Below, piece after piece: positions 23,067-34,293 of a stretch of 64,000 nt of DNA (the first letter of the stretch is position 1; every line of letters begins with the position of its first letter). The stretch is from NCBI GenBank assembly GCA_023935145.1, contig CM043700.1:63382620-63446619 (forward strand). Reading direction: 5' to 3'. The DNA comes from Bretschneidera sinensis (taxonomy: Eukaryota; Streptophyta; Magnoliopsida; Brassicales; Akaniaceae). The translations under genes and the position numbers were made by a program. Under the pieces are notes generated by a model. That model had not been told where the DNA came from, did no database searches, and saw only the letters and a program-made list of their open reading frames with translations.

Positions 23067-24511
23067 ATGGCTTCTCGCCGATTGTTCACTGTCTTCCTTG
23101 TAACTTTTGCAGTAGTAATATTGTTGCTGAAGATTTCTCCATGTTGTAGTCAAAATGTTACTGTGTCTCTTTACTACGAAACTCTGTGCCCGTATTGTGC
23201 AGATTTCATAGTGAACCATCTGGCGAAGGTTTTTGAAAATGGACTCATCTCCATTCTCAATCTCAGATTCATCCCGTGGGGCAACGCTCTCATTGAAACT
23301 GATGGCACCATTGTTTGCCAGGTGATTTTACTTGTTCTATCTTCAAATTCATCTGGGTTCTTCTTTTTCTTTTCTCTGTGTTTTTTTTTTTGGGTAGTTG
23401 TTCAATTTTATTTTTGAACATTTTGCAATTGTTTTGTAGCATGGCCCTGATGAATGCTTGCTAAACACTATTGATGCATGCACTATAACCATATACCCTG
23501 ATGTGGTAAGCCGGCCTTCTCTTCTCTTCCCTTATTTTTTTTCTTTTTTATAGCTTTGTTTTTTATTATAACAATGGCAACAGAATTGAATTGGCAACAT
23601 TACTCCATAAAAAAAATATAACCGTTGAGCTAAGTCACGCACATAAACCTTCTCTTCTTTAATGCCAAAAAATTAATACTTTTTGGGAGTACCAAGGCAA
23701 ATGTTAATCTTATGGGGTGACTATATTGCTTAATTATGTTTTCTGATGCAGGAAAGGAATTTCAGATTTATCTACTGCATAGAGCGCATAACCTGCTTGG
23801 AAAAAAAGCTCAGTAATTGGATTAATTGTTTTCAATTGGCCGGGTTGGGTATGGTACATATTGATTGCTACAGAAATGGATATGGAACAATGGTGATTAG
23901 TTTTTTAATTTACTTGCTCATGATCTCATTTTGATTTATCTTCCCTTTATCTTTTTCATCTCAATTTAATTAATTTTCTTTAACTATTTCTGGGTTGAAT
24001 AATAATTACATATATAATAATATATGCAGCTTGAACAAAAATATGCTGCTGAAACTGCTCAGCTTAATCCACCACATAGATTTGTGCCATGGGTTGTTGT
24101 TAATAATCAACCACTTAGTCCTTGCTTTCAATTGGTTACTTTCCTTTTCTTTCACAAAATTTAAAACAATACGATTTTTTTCTAATATTATCCGGAAAGA
24201 TGAGTGTCAGATAAGAGTATATATTCGACCATCTGATTTGTTTATTTTTTTCTCATTGATTTAGAGTGTTCAAAGATTTATATCCATGTTTAAAGTATGG
24301 ACAAAGTAAAATGATGAATCTGAATATGTAATATAATCTTTTTCTTTTAAATTTTATACAGGATTACAAGAATTTTGCAAGGTATATTTGCAACGCTTAT
24401 AAAGGCCCTCAAGTACCAGAAGCTTGCCAAGTGCTTCCACTGAGGAACAATTCAGTGGAGAAGGCAAATCAAAGTAATCCAGTTTGCTATGTTAGTGAAG
24501 CAAAAACTTAG
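23067..24511 (+). CDS. GILT-family thiol reductase (OSH1-like), copy 1, five exons
   Basis: Exons are 23067-23321, 23440-23505, 23752-23892, 24030-24134 and 24362-24511, all joining in phase 0, for about 238 residues. The first ATG after an A-run (23067) starts a hydrophobic signal peptide. The redox site CPYC follows at residues about 42-45, in SLYYETLCPYCADF. Exon 2 gives the family signature CQHGPDECLLN, exon 3 has DCYRNGYG and exon 4 has PPHRFVPWVVVNNQPL. GILT enzymes reduce disulphides in the secretory or lysosomal/vacuolar compartment; the Arabidopsis relative OSH1 is linked to sulfur metabolism. The end of exon 4 is odd: no canonical donor follows QPL, and the in-phase GT at 24135 adds five residues. 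Whether the splice works is uncertain. The gene pairs with a second copy 22 kb downstream. Confidence 0.87.
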
Positions 24512-25690
24512 CATGAACAAAGAAAATTCTATGATCATCATTTAGAGACCTAGGCTTCCATGCTTTAGCCAAGCATTTAGTTTGGAATGTAAATGCTATG
24601 TCAATTTGGGTTCAAAAGCAGTTTCAAGCTAAATTCAACTAGCTGGGTCTTCATCTAAGGCAATCTTCTTGTTTAGCAAGCCCGTTTGGTTAAATCAAAG
24701 ATGGGATTAATGGTGCTTATATAGTTATATATATCCTTTAAATTTATCTAAGAAGAAAAACTACAGTAAGTGTACACATATATAAGTCGAATTTCAAATG
24801 GAGTTCATCAACTGCAGAATTGTAAGTCAGATGTACACATTACTTTTAAAGTATTAATTATATATAATAATATTTTTTAAAATAAAAAAATAAATATAAA
24901 CAATCGATATGACAACCCTTTTTTAACATTAATACTAGAATTTTTATTTGTTGGAGGACAATGTCAAAAAAAGATACACATGGGGACTGCGGGTGCTTCC
25001 TTGAGTGATAGTTTACCCCAACCCCAACGCAATCAAAGATTCAGTATCCAACATTTTAATGTGAGATGAACTCAAGATTATTCAGAGCTCTTGATACTAT
25101 CAATCCTCGACAATTTTACTGGACTCTTTCAATCTTATTGCCAACATATCTTAGTCATATCAATCGATGGTAATATATAATAATATATGATATTGATGAC
25201 CGTGAGTTTAATTTAGTGGTTATATCTCTTTTCGAGTGATAGCAGTGTTTCGGTTTTGTTAGGACCATTGTTTCAATGGACATGAGGGCATTATTAACCT
25301 GACAATAGTTAAAATCAAAATTACAACCAAATGGAATTGTTGCTCGGTGTCTCGTTAACTTTAAGCAACTTGTTGGAGATTCTGAAAAAGATTTCGCGTT
25401 TGGTATTAATAAAATCGAATAATTGAAAATGATATCATAAATATTTTAAGATTTTTTTGGGTAACTTTTACAAGTTGCTGACTCAATAATGAGCATTTGA
25501 ATACATTAAGAATAACTTTTTCCCTCTAAAAAGTAGTCTGCACGTGGATTGGAGACCCTACTTTTTTGCTTAAATGTTTTACGCAAAATTTAGCAATTTG
25601 GTCAGGATCAAATAGCACAAGCCATTTAAATTTAGAATTTTACAACTCATCCACCCTATTCATGATTCATCAACCTATGAACAGATGATG
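24512..25690. other. Intergenic, AT-rich, no gene seen
   Basis: The first 200-300 bases are the likely 3' untranslated region of GILT copy 1. Beyond that I see no open frame of note and no clear repeat structure. Confidence 0.5.
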
Positions 25691-26255
25691 CCCCAAATTT
25701 AAAAGCTTAAATTTTTAATCTATGGTGAGGTGTAAGTTTTGAGATATTGGGTGTAAGTCCTGAGGTATTAGGATATAAACTTTTTGAATGTTAGGATGTT
25801 TCGAAATTTTAATAAAATAATATTAAATTAATTAATTTTTAACAAACTTTAATACTTTTATTAACTTTCTAAAGCATAATAATTATAATTTTATAAATAT
25901 TAATATATAAATTATATTTTTATATTATTATAACTTTTAAGTGATTAATTAAATAGTTTATAATTATTACTAAACTAGATAACATTTAATATATATTTAT
26001 GAAATTTAATGATATAACAACAAGAATATTAGCTTAGTTGTTAAGACTTGTATTTCTAGTCGTTAGGTCATGGAACAAGTCTTTGATTTGCATTTTTTTT
26101 TCTTCTGATTTTTAAGGTTTTAAAAAAAAAAACTTCATAGAATGTACGCCCGGAGTGCCTTTTTTATGCCCTGGGGAAGAAACACCTAAATGCTGGCGGC
26201 CCAGGGTGTTTTTGCCTCGCCCCGGGCAAGCCCCACCAATACTTTTCAATACACT
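25690..26255. mobile_element. hAT-like non-autonomous element, copy 1 (left end unclear)
   Basis: This roughly 560-base segment is shared with 43978-44499: same core (AACAAACTTTAATA, TAATTATTACTAAACTAGAT, GGTTAAGACTT-type tail) and same end, TTTCAATACACTG. The other copy starts CAGTGTTTTCAGAG, which forms an inverted pair with the end (CAGTGTATTGAAAG on the reverse strand), as in hAT-type miniature elements. This copy has lost or changed the matching start. It lies only about 15 bases outside the Tat-like LTR at 26270. Confidence 0.6.
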
Positions 26256-26269
26256 GGTTTAGATAGACT

Positions 26270-26736
26270 TGATGTAGGTAAACATACATCACCCAGTAAG
26301 AACTAGACACGTGACGAACCTTAGAGTTATGTTAATAATTTCATATTACAGACTTGGTTTTCAATACATAGAGGGTATTTGGCTTGCAAAGATACCATCC
26401 CACTCAAAGAGCAAAATGATATTTTCAAAAAGGAACCCATCATCTTTTTCTATTAGGTAAGATTCCTAACCTTATAAAAAAAAACTCATTATCCCATATA
26501 TCATATTCTTTACACATTCCCCCAAATATTTCATTCTCTCTCTCTCTGCCTTCACTTCATCCTTTCACTTCTTCCTCGGTCATTAGTTGACTTAAGCATT
26601 GGAGGGTCCTCTTCGGAGAACAAAACTCCATGCAACTTTTTTTCCCAAGTGACTTTATGCTCTTCCGACGTGGATCTGACCTCAGCTTATAACCAAACTT
26701 GGCGTGATTAACCTAATCTACTTCTCGGCATCAACA
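26270..26736 (+). repeat. 5' LTR of the outer Tat-like element, with adjacent primer-binding site
   Basis: Starts TGATGTAGGTAAACATACAT and ends GGCATCAACA. It is followed at 26737 by AATTGGTACCGTCAATGGGA, a decayed version of the Tat-type primer-binding site. The second copy at 43804 is longer because of insertions and a duplication. Confidence 0.75.
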
Positions 26737-26776
26737 AATTGGTACCGTCAATGGGAATGACAAATTTATCTGCACA

Positions 26777-27590
26777 ATGCCGTCAAAGAAACCCCTCAAC
26801 CTTCCTTGAAAATCACTGTTGACTTGACCTCCAAAGTAGAGAGATGAGAATTTCCTGAACTTCTTCCACCCTTGGGACTTATGGTCAGACACAACCTTCA
26901 TCACACCTTAGGGAGCCGCTAGAACCTTGAAGCAAATGATAAATGAGTCCAACCTAATCCGACCAAGGGTCCTCGAGCTAAGAGAGAGAATCTTTTTGTT
27001 AAGGAGATTGTGGACATGAAATTACCCTCTAACTTCAAAATGCCTAACATCGAACCATATATTGGAAAGACATGACTCATTGATCACCTTGAAACCTTCA
27101 AATCCTAAATGCTTATTCATGGGCACTCCAAAATGGTCATGTGCCGAGCTGTCCCCATAACCTTGCGAGAGACAATAAGAACATAGTTCTCTTGTTTCTC
27201 TTCCAGCTCGATCAAATCATTAGAGGACCTCAGTGAACAGTTCACAACCCATTTCTTTAGTAGTCGAGAACCCTATAGAGCTTGCTCAATATCACTCAAC
27301 ACACTAATGAGACTCTCTAAGACTACATCTCTCGTTTCACCTCAGCTATGTTGCAAGTTAGAGACCTGGACAAAAGAGTCCTCGAGATCCTTACCTTAAA
27401 GTCTTCGAGATCCTTTCCGATAGGCTACACATCTTATTCTAGACCTAATAATGGACTCTCTCATAATTCAAACTCATGGTGGCCTCTTCCTCTTATATAG
27501 TTGCCCTCTATGATGGTGCAGGTTCACTCAATCGATGAATTCTCTACCGTTGAGATGCTAGAAGTGGATGTCTCGGAGTCAGAGCTAGAC
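26777..27590 (+). pseudogene. Tat-type gag remnant of the outer element
   Basis: No long open frame remains, but pieces of a Tat gag can be read. MPSKKPLNLP-like text lies near 26777, FKMPNIEPYIGKT near 27035-27075, LIDHLETFKS near 27077, MCRAVPITLRE near 27138-27172 and an FFSSREPYRAC-like piece near 27255-27280. The order matches the gag of the Tat element at 10-12 kb (QIKPYDGSTDPLDHLQHY, CRAFPLTLEK). Several stops and frame changes interrupt it. A TC-rich microsatellite (about 27595-27635) follows. Confidence 0.65.
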
Positions 27591-27831
27591 CCCTCATTTC
27601 TCTCTCTCTCTCTCTATCTCTCTATCTCTCTCTTCCTATTCTAAGTATACTATTACTCTATCATGACTAGAACAAGAAGAAGACAAAACAAAAAACGAAA
27701 AAAAAATATATAAGTTTTTACCAAAATGTTTCGGATGATTGGAATGGCCGAAGTAAATAACCGAACGAAGATTGCCGAGGTGGGGAGAGAGCTCTCAAAG
27801 TAAGTTGTTTAAGGAAAAAAGAAAGTGTGAG

Positions 27832-29117
27832 TGATGAGTGCCAAATATTGCATATTTTGGCCCTCTAATTTACATTTGTTAGCTTAGGAATTTGTTACTT
27901 TGAGTTGTTTTCGTTGTTTTTCAGATTTACAAGCACTGGGAAAGGAGTTTCACTAAAATTGCCAGAATTGCCCGTACAGATCAATCATCTTTAAAAATTA
28001 AACTGTATTGATTCAAGAAGAACCAGGATATGAGCCATATATGCTTAGAAAGATCCAGAAGTCTATTTTCTGGAGAATTTTACGGCTCATAAAAATGATT
28101 TTTCTACAGAAAGTTATGGCCGTTTTAGTAGACAAAGGTCAGGCTATGCGGGCTGTGCAGGATTTCAGCGTGAACAGAAGTTTTGAAGGGCATGTGAAGA
28201 CTTAAATCCAACATCCCACATTGGTTGGAAACACATTTCTATATCCCACATCCCACATCGGATTGGAAACACATTCCACTTGTGGTATTTGCCTATATAA
28301 GACCCACTCCACTTCATCATTCAGTGTACAATTCCTGAGCCACTTTGGTGTTTACCGGTGGACGTCCGCTAGCATTCTAGTGGATCCCGAAGGCATTGCT
28401 ACCACGAGGGGAAGCGCCGCCAGGCAGCGAGTGGAATTTCTCCCATGTAAAGTTGTTTATTTATTTCTTTATATTCAGTTGTTTTAGTTTAAATGTTTAG
28501 CACTTTTTATTATAGTTTTATAGTTATGAGTGGCTAGACTCTTCAGCTAAGGTTGAAGATGAAGCCCCGCCGTTGTTTGGCGTAGTAGTTCAGATTTGCT
28601 TGTACAAATCTGACAATTTTGAGTATAAATGTTCTATCAATTATTTGAGTTAATCTTATAATTGATTGAGTTTAAATTGTCTGTTGGATTTTCTTTGTGT
28701 TTCATCTGATGGATACATTGAATGCTTTTCGATTAAATTGGATTCCCTTTGTGATTTGTTAAGAGCGGATACATCGGGTGCTTTTGGTTTAGTTGGGATA
28801 TTCTTTGTTTTTTGTCTTATAGTTGGATTCATAGAATGTTTTGATAGGCTATATTTTTAGAACATGTATGCTTAACTTCGGTGGGGTGGATTCGGAAACC
28901 TTAGTGCTTTTTATTATTAGTTTTAAAATCAATTTAATTTAGTTTTAATTTATTTTACAAATTATCATTCAAAATTCGGAACTAGGTTAAGATAGAGTTA
29001 GTTTAGATTAAAAATTATATTTTCACAACGCAATTCCCTGTGGATTCGACCTCGCACTTGCACAACACTATACTGCAAACGACTCGTGCGCTTGCGAGTA
29101 AATTAAAACTCACAACA
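27832..29117 (+). repeat. 5' LTR of the Athila derivative
   Basis: 1286 bases, TGATGAGTGCC to ACTCACAACA. A TATA-type GCCTATATAAGACC lies at 28290-28303, with the transcript start expected shortly after. Short open frames here also occur in the 3' LTR and are not genes. Confidence 0.95.
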
Positions 29118-29230
29118 AGTTTTTGGCGCCGTTGCCGGGGAATTGTTTTATTTGTGAAAATTTTTGGTCTGAATTGATTTTATTTTTCTACTAGTTAGTT
29201 ATCAATTTAAAAAAAAAATAAAAAAAAATC

Positions 29231-30934
29231 ATGTGGATGAATCCAGCTCCGGTTTCACAGTCTTTAGAGGACGCCCTCAAGGATTTCATTAAAATGACCG
29301 GCCCGTCCCTCAATGCTGCCAACACTTTCAATGTTGAAAGTTGTTCCATCTGTGCTAGTCCCATGCATCTAGCACAGAATTGCCCATCAATGCCGGCTTA
29401 TGCCGAGTATCCTATGGAACAAATGAATGCTTTCAATGACTGTTGTTGGCAATCAAATGGATCTTGCTCCGAAACATACAATCCAAGGTGGTGGGACCAC
29501 TCTAATTTTTTATGGGAGCAGAACCAACTGATGAATCAGGGAGGAGCCCCTTACACTCCCGAATTTCCTCCACCAATTCCAAATTATGGTCACTCAGCTT
29601 ATCCAGCACCATCACCCGTTTACCAAGCTCCCATTCAAGCGCCAGTGTCGGTTTCACAATCATTGGAGGACGCTCTCAATGATTTCATGAAAACGACTAG
29701 CCAATCTATGAGTGAAGTGATGAGTGCAACAATAGAAAACACCCAAGCGATTGCCACACTAGAGAGTCAAATTGATCAAATCGTAAGTTATGTGGGTGAA
29801 AGAGAGGAAGGAACGTTCCCCAGTCAAATTGAGCCTAACCCAAAGGAACAGTTTGCAGTGGGAAATTCTTCAACTCCAATGCATTGGCAGGAACAAGTGC
29901 AATCAACTGTCCCATACTTGTCTGGGAGATAAGTGGACAATCAAGTGGAAGAGAACCCTGCTATGCACCAAGGGCAAGAGAGTGGCAACAATGAGAAGAG
30001 AGATGCTGAGCCATCTACAGCCACTCGTATTATTAAGGATCTCTCTAGGTCGTTTTTACCTAAAACGCCTTACCCTGAGAGACTACAAGTGCCCAAGAAA
30101 GAAGGGAAGTCTGAGGACATTATGGAGGCATGCTTTGCTCAGTTTGAAGAGGATTTGGATTTAGATAAGTTACTTGAGCAAGCAAATACTATCGTGGAGT
30201 CTACTCCTCGGGAGAGTAGTAGGACAGAGGAGACTATGGATGAATCCCGTATTGAGGATCCCTTGGAGGCATGCTTTGCTCACTTTGGAGAGGACTTGGG
30301 CATAGATAAGTTACTCGATGAAGTAAATGTCATTTTGGAGTCTGATCCTCGAGAAATCAGTGAGACGGAGGAAACCACAACACCTGAACCTCACAAGAAG
30401 GAACTTAAGCCTTTACTGGATAATCTTAAGTATAAGTTCCTGGGTCCAGCATACTGTTTGCCTGTGATAATAGCTTCAGATTTGGGAGAAGCTCAAGAGG
30501 AGAAATTAGTTGACGTCTTAAGAGAGCATAAGGAAGCTATAGGCTGGACTATTGAGGCTGTCAAGGGGATCAGCCCCTCGTTGGTAATACACACGATACA
30601 GTTCGAGGAGAATGCCAAGCCATCGAGGGAGCCACAAAGAAGGCTCAACCCTACTTTGCAAGAGGTTGTGAGGGCAGAAGATATTAAGCTGTTAGAGGCA
30701 GGGATCATTTATCCCATCTCTGATAGCAAGTGGGTGAGCCAGATTCTAGTCATGCCCAAACGTGCTGAATTTACGGTAGTAAATAAAGACAACGAGTTGG
30801 TTCCAACTCGAGTGCAGTCAAGATGGAGAAAGTGTCTAGACTACCGTAAATTGAATGCTGCCATTAGGCCTGATCATTTTCCATTCCCATTTATTGATCA
30901 GATGGTGGAGCGTTTAGTTGGGCATGTTTACTAA
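29231..30934 (+). pseudogene. Athila gag-pol remnant (zinc knuckle to start of RT)
   Basis: One reading frame from 29231 to 30934 with a single stop (TAA at 29930-29932) in the middle. The 5' part has a zinc-knuckle-like CSICASPMHLAQNC and two copies of SQSLEDAL-DF motifs. The 3' part has paired acidic blocks (LEACFAHFGEDL type), then the lead-in to reverse transcriptase (LVIHTIQFEENAKPSREPQR, then SDSKWVSQILVMPKR and CLDYRKLNAAIRPDHFPFPF). It ends abruptly at GHVY before the catalytic motifs. The N-terminal gag, the RT core, RNase H and integrase are missing. The frame is otherwise long and open, which fits a young copy. Confidence 0.88.
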
Positions 30935-32197
30935 TGTTGGGTCTGGCTGAAGACGTTAAACTTAGCGCTCATGGGAGGCACCCCACAGCTTATCTTTTCT
31001 TTTGTTTATTTATTAATTTGCATTTTTATGATTAATGTTTGTTTCTAGTATTTTTTGTTTTCCAGTTTTTATTTTTCAGGGACAAAGTGTACTTCAGTTC
31101 AAGTTTGGGGGTATGCTATGAGCCATACCAGTCCAGATAGTTCTCCATATCTCAGGTCAGCTCTTTCCATATTAGTCACACATTGGGGTCAATGTATAAT
31201 TTAAGTTTGGGGGTATGGGAGACACATCACACACTTTGTCCTAATTTGTTGTCCTTTCGTCATAGAGATAAATGCATGCTCATGTTATCGTGAAATTTTA
31301 GTTGATCTAAACATTTTCTGTGATGTGATGTCATTGGTGAGCTTAACATTTTGAACACATGATCTGGTGATAAATTTTTAAAATTTAGTTACTTACTTTA
31401 GGCATTTTGAGAATTCACATGTTTGATCTAATCTAACACGAGCACATTAGCACAAATTATGTGAGGTATGACATGTGATTTTAATGTGTATTTTTCCTTA
31501 TCTTAACTGAAACTGGATGACTTGTTGGATGAACTCTTGGGCGTAGGAAAATATAAAAAAAAAAAAATTATCAATAAACTTTTCGCTGAGTAACTGGACC
31601 TCTTGCCTCAGTAAGCAGTGAGTGTTCACGTCAAAAGGTGGAATTTTGCTTGGTAATATTAAGGTCGGTTTAATTTTGTAGCCTTTTTGACTCGAGTTAG
31701 TAAGTTCTTAGGGGTGTCTTTACACCTAATGCCCTAAAACCACCTGGTTTGGGAGTCATTGACTTAACACTCGCTACATGGGTCAATTAGAAAGCTTAAG
31801 GGAACTAAACATAGCCGTGCCTTATTAAAAAAAAAAAAAATACTATGCCTTTGTCGTTCATTTTTTATGGGAAATTCGGTGTATCTTGAGAAATGGAGAC
31901 CTTACACATTAGAGTTACTTGGAAGCTTCATTTTTATATGCTAATTCACCTTACACTGATTCAAGCTTGTGATGCCTTATCCTGCCTTTTGTAAGTAATT
32001 AGATTTTAACATTTCTATTCATTGCGAAGATGGGTTTACCTTTTTAAGCTTGCTTATGAATGAATATCATGGTGATATGTGCTCCTTAAATTTTTGGATA
32101 CCATGAGTGATGACTTTATCTTTATGTTCTTTGTTTTTCATTGAGTCTTTTATTTTGTTTTGCTAAGGGACTAGCAAATTGTAAGTTTGGGGGTATT
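30935..32197 (+). other. Athila 3' untranslated region with polypurine tract
   Basis: Non-coding. A purine-rich motif AAGTTTGGGGGTAT occurs three times (about 31103, 31203 and 32184); the last is 14 bases before the 3' LTR and is the probable polypurine tract for plus-strand priming. Confidence 0.7.
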
Positions 32198-33492
32198 TGA
32201 TGAGTGCCAAATATTGCATATTTTGGCCCTCTAATTTACATTTTTTAGCTTAGGAATTTGTTACTTTGAGTTGTTTTCGTTGTTTTTCAGGTTTACAAGC
32301 ACTGGGAAAGGAGTTTCACTAAAATTGCCAGAATTGCCCGTACAGATCAATCATCTTTAAAAATTAAACTGTATTGATTCAAGAAGAACCAGGATATGAG
32401 CCATATATGCTTAGAAAGATCCAGAAGTCTATTTTCTGGAGAATTTTACGGCTCGTAAAAACGATTTTTCTACAGAAAGTTATGGCCGTTTTAGTAGACA
32501 AAGGTCAGGCTGTGCGGGCTGTGCGGGCTGTGCGGGATTTCAGCGTGAACAGAAGTTTTGAAGGGCATGTGAAGACTTAAATCCAACATCCCACATTGGT
32601 TGGAAACACATTTCTATATCCCACATCCCACATCGGATTGGAAACACATTCCACTTGTGGTATTTGCCTATATAAGACCCACTCCACTTCATCATTCAGT
32701 GTACAATTCCTGAGCCACTTTGGTGTTTACCGGTGGACGTCCGCTAGCATTCTGGTGGATCCCGAAGGCATTGCTACCACGAGGGGAAGCGCAGCCCGGC
32801 AGCGAGTGGAATTTCTCCCATGTAAAGTTGTTTATTTATTTCTTTATATTCAGTTGTTTTAGTTTAAATGTTTAGCACTTTTTATTATAGTTTTATAGTT
32901 ATGAGTGGCTAGACTCTTCAGCTAAGGTTGAAGATGAAGCCCCGCCGTTGTTTGGCGTAGTAGTTCAGATTTGCTTGTACAAATCTGAAAATTTTGAGTA
33001 TAAATGTTCTGTCAATTATTTGAGTTAATCTTATAATTGATTGAGTTTAAATTGTCTGTTGGATTTTCTTTGTGTTTCATCTGATGGATACATTGAATGC
33101 TTTTCGATTAAATTGGATTCCCTTTGTGATTTGTTAAGAGCGGATACATCGGGTGCTTTTGGTTTAGTTGGGATATTCTTTGTTTTTTGTCTTATAGTTG
33201 GATTCATAGAATGTTTTGATAGGCTATATTTTTAGAACATGTATGCTTAACTTCGGTGGGGTGGATTCGGAAACCTTAGTGCTTTTTATTATTAGTTTTA
33301 AAATCAATTTAATTTAGTTTTAATTTATTTTACAAATTATCATTCAAAATTCGGAACTAGGTTAAGATAGAGTTAGTTTAGATTAAAAATTATATTTTCA
33401 CAACGCAATTCCCTGTGGATTCAACCTCGCACTTGCACAACGCTATACTGCAAACGACTCGTGCGCTTGCGAGTAAATTAAAACTCACAACA
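32198..33492 (+). repeat. 3' LTR of the Athila derivative
   Basis: 1295 bases, near-identical to the 5' LTR. The clearest differences are three rather than two copies of GTGCGGGCT (about 32510-32535) and scattered single-base changes. Confidence 0.95.
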
Positions 33493-33599
33493 GTGAGTAA
33501 AATAGGAACTCACTCTCTTTATTATAGATCCTGAAAAGCAAAACTCATTAAAAACCTTAGTTGTTAGAAAGACACGTCATCCCAAGGAGTTGTACCTTA

Positions 33600-34060
33600 A
33601 GAAGCTCAAAAGTCCCATAAGAGAAAAGCTTTGCATTGGGCTCACTAAAGCTTTAAGCATAGAAGTCAGTGGATCGAAGTGAGTCACTCTCTAGGGTCCA
33701 TTGAAGCCATAAAGAGTGAAGTGAGTGAACCAAAGTGAGTCACTCATTGGAGCCCATTAAAACCCTAAGGACCGAAATGAGTGAATCACTCACTAGGGCC
33801 CATTGAATCTCAATAAACTGAAGTGAGTATACCAAAATGGACTACTCATTGGGGCCTACTAAAGCCTTAAGGATGGAAGTAAGTGGACCGACGTGAGTCA
33901 CTCATTGGGGCCCATTACCAAAGTGAGTGGATCGAAGTGTGTCACTAACTGGGACCCAAGAGTGAACTGAAGTGATTTACTCACTAAGGCCCACTGAAGC
34001 CCTAAAGACCAAAGCGAGTGGACTAGTGTGAGTTGCTCACTAAAAATCCCTAAGGCATTA
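33600..34060. repeat. Degenerate tandem repeat, about 55-60 bp, of the outer Tat-like element
   Basis: A run of imperfect units with the core GAAGTGAGTG-ACCGAAGTGAGTCACTCA, then TTGGGGCCCATTGAAGCCCTAA. At least six units are readable. Each contains GTGAGTCACTCA, a near-palindrome. It lies in the 3' untranslated part of the outer element. Confidence 0.75.
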
Positions 34061-34089
34061 AAAGACCGACCTGCACCAAAGTCAAGTCT

Positions 34090-34288
34090 TAAGACCTACT
34101 TGAGTGCGCCGAAGTCGGGCATTACGACCGACTTGAGTGCACCAACCTCAAGGTTAAAAATTGAGGTGAGTGCATTAACTTAAAGGTTAAAAACCAAGGT
34201 GAATGCCCCATCATCAAGGTTAAAAACCAAGGCGAGTGCACCGACCTCAGGGTTAAAAACTGAGGCGAGTGCATCGATCTCAGGGATA
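34090..34288. repeat. 33-bp minisatellite, left part (interrupted by the Tekay insertion)
   Basis: Units read GAGGTGAGTGCACCGACCTC then AAGGTTAAAAACC, 33 bases. The array stops at the AAAAC duplication beside the Tekay element and resumes at 43332. Confidence 0.85.
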
Positions 34289-34293
34289 AAAAC

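Larger units (their letters stand above)
27827..33497 (+). mobile_element. Athila-type Ty3/gypsy deletion derivative, young insertion
   Basis: Complete LTRs (27832-29117 and 32198-33492) are flanked by a perfect 5-bp duplication GTGAG (27827-27831 and 33493-33497). The primer-binding site after the 5' LTR is TGGCGCCGTTGCCGGGGA (29124-29141), complementary to tRNA-Asp as in Athila. The two LTRs differ at roughly a dozen positions plus a 9-base repeat expansion, so insertion is recent. The internal region is only about 3.1 kb and lacks most of gag and nearly all of pol, so this copy moved using proteins from elsewhere. It sits inside the outer Tat-like element. Confidence 0.95.

Noticed and set aside
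28008..28487. Open frames inside the Athila LTR, repeated at 32374-32862
   Set aside because: Both are inside LTRs, identical by duplication, and have no known domain.
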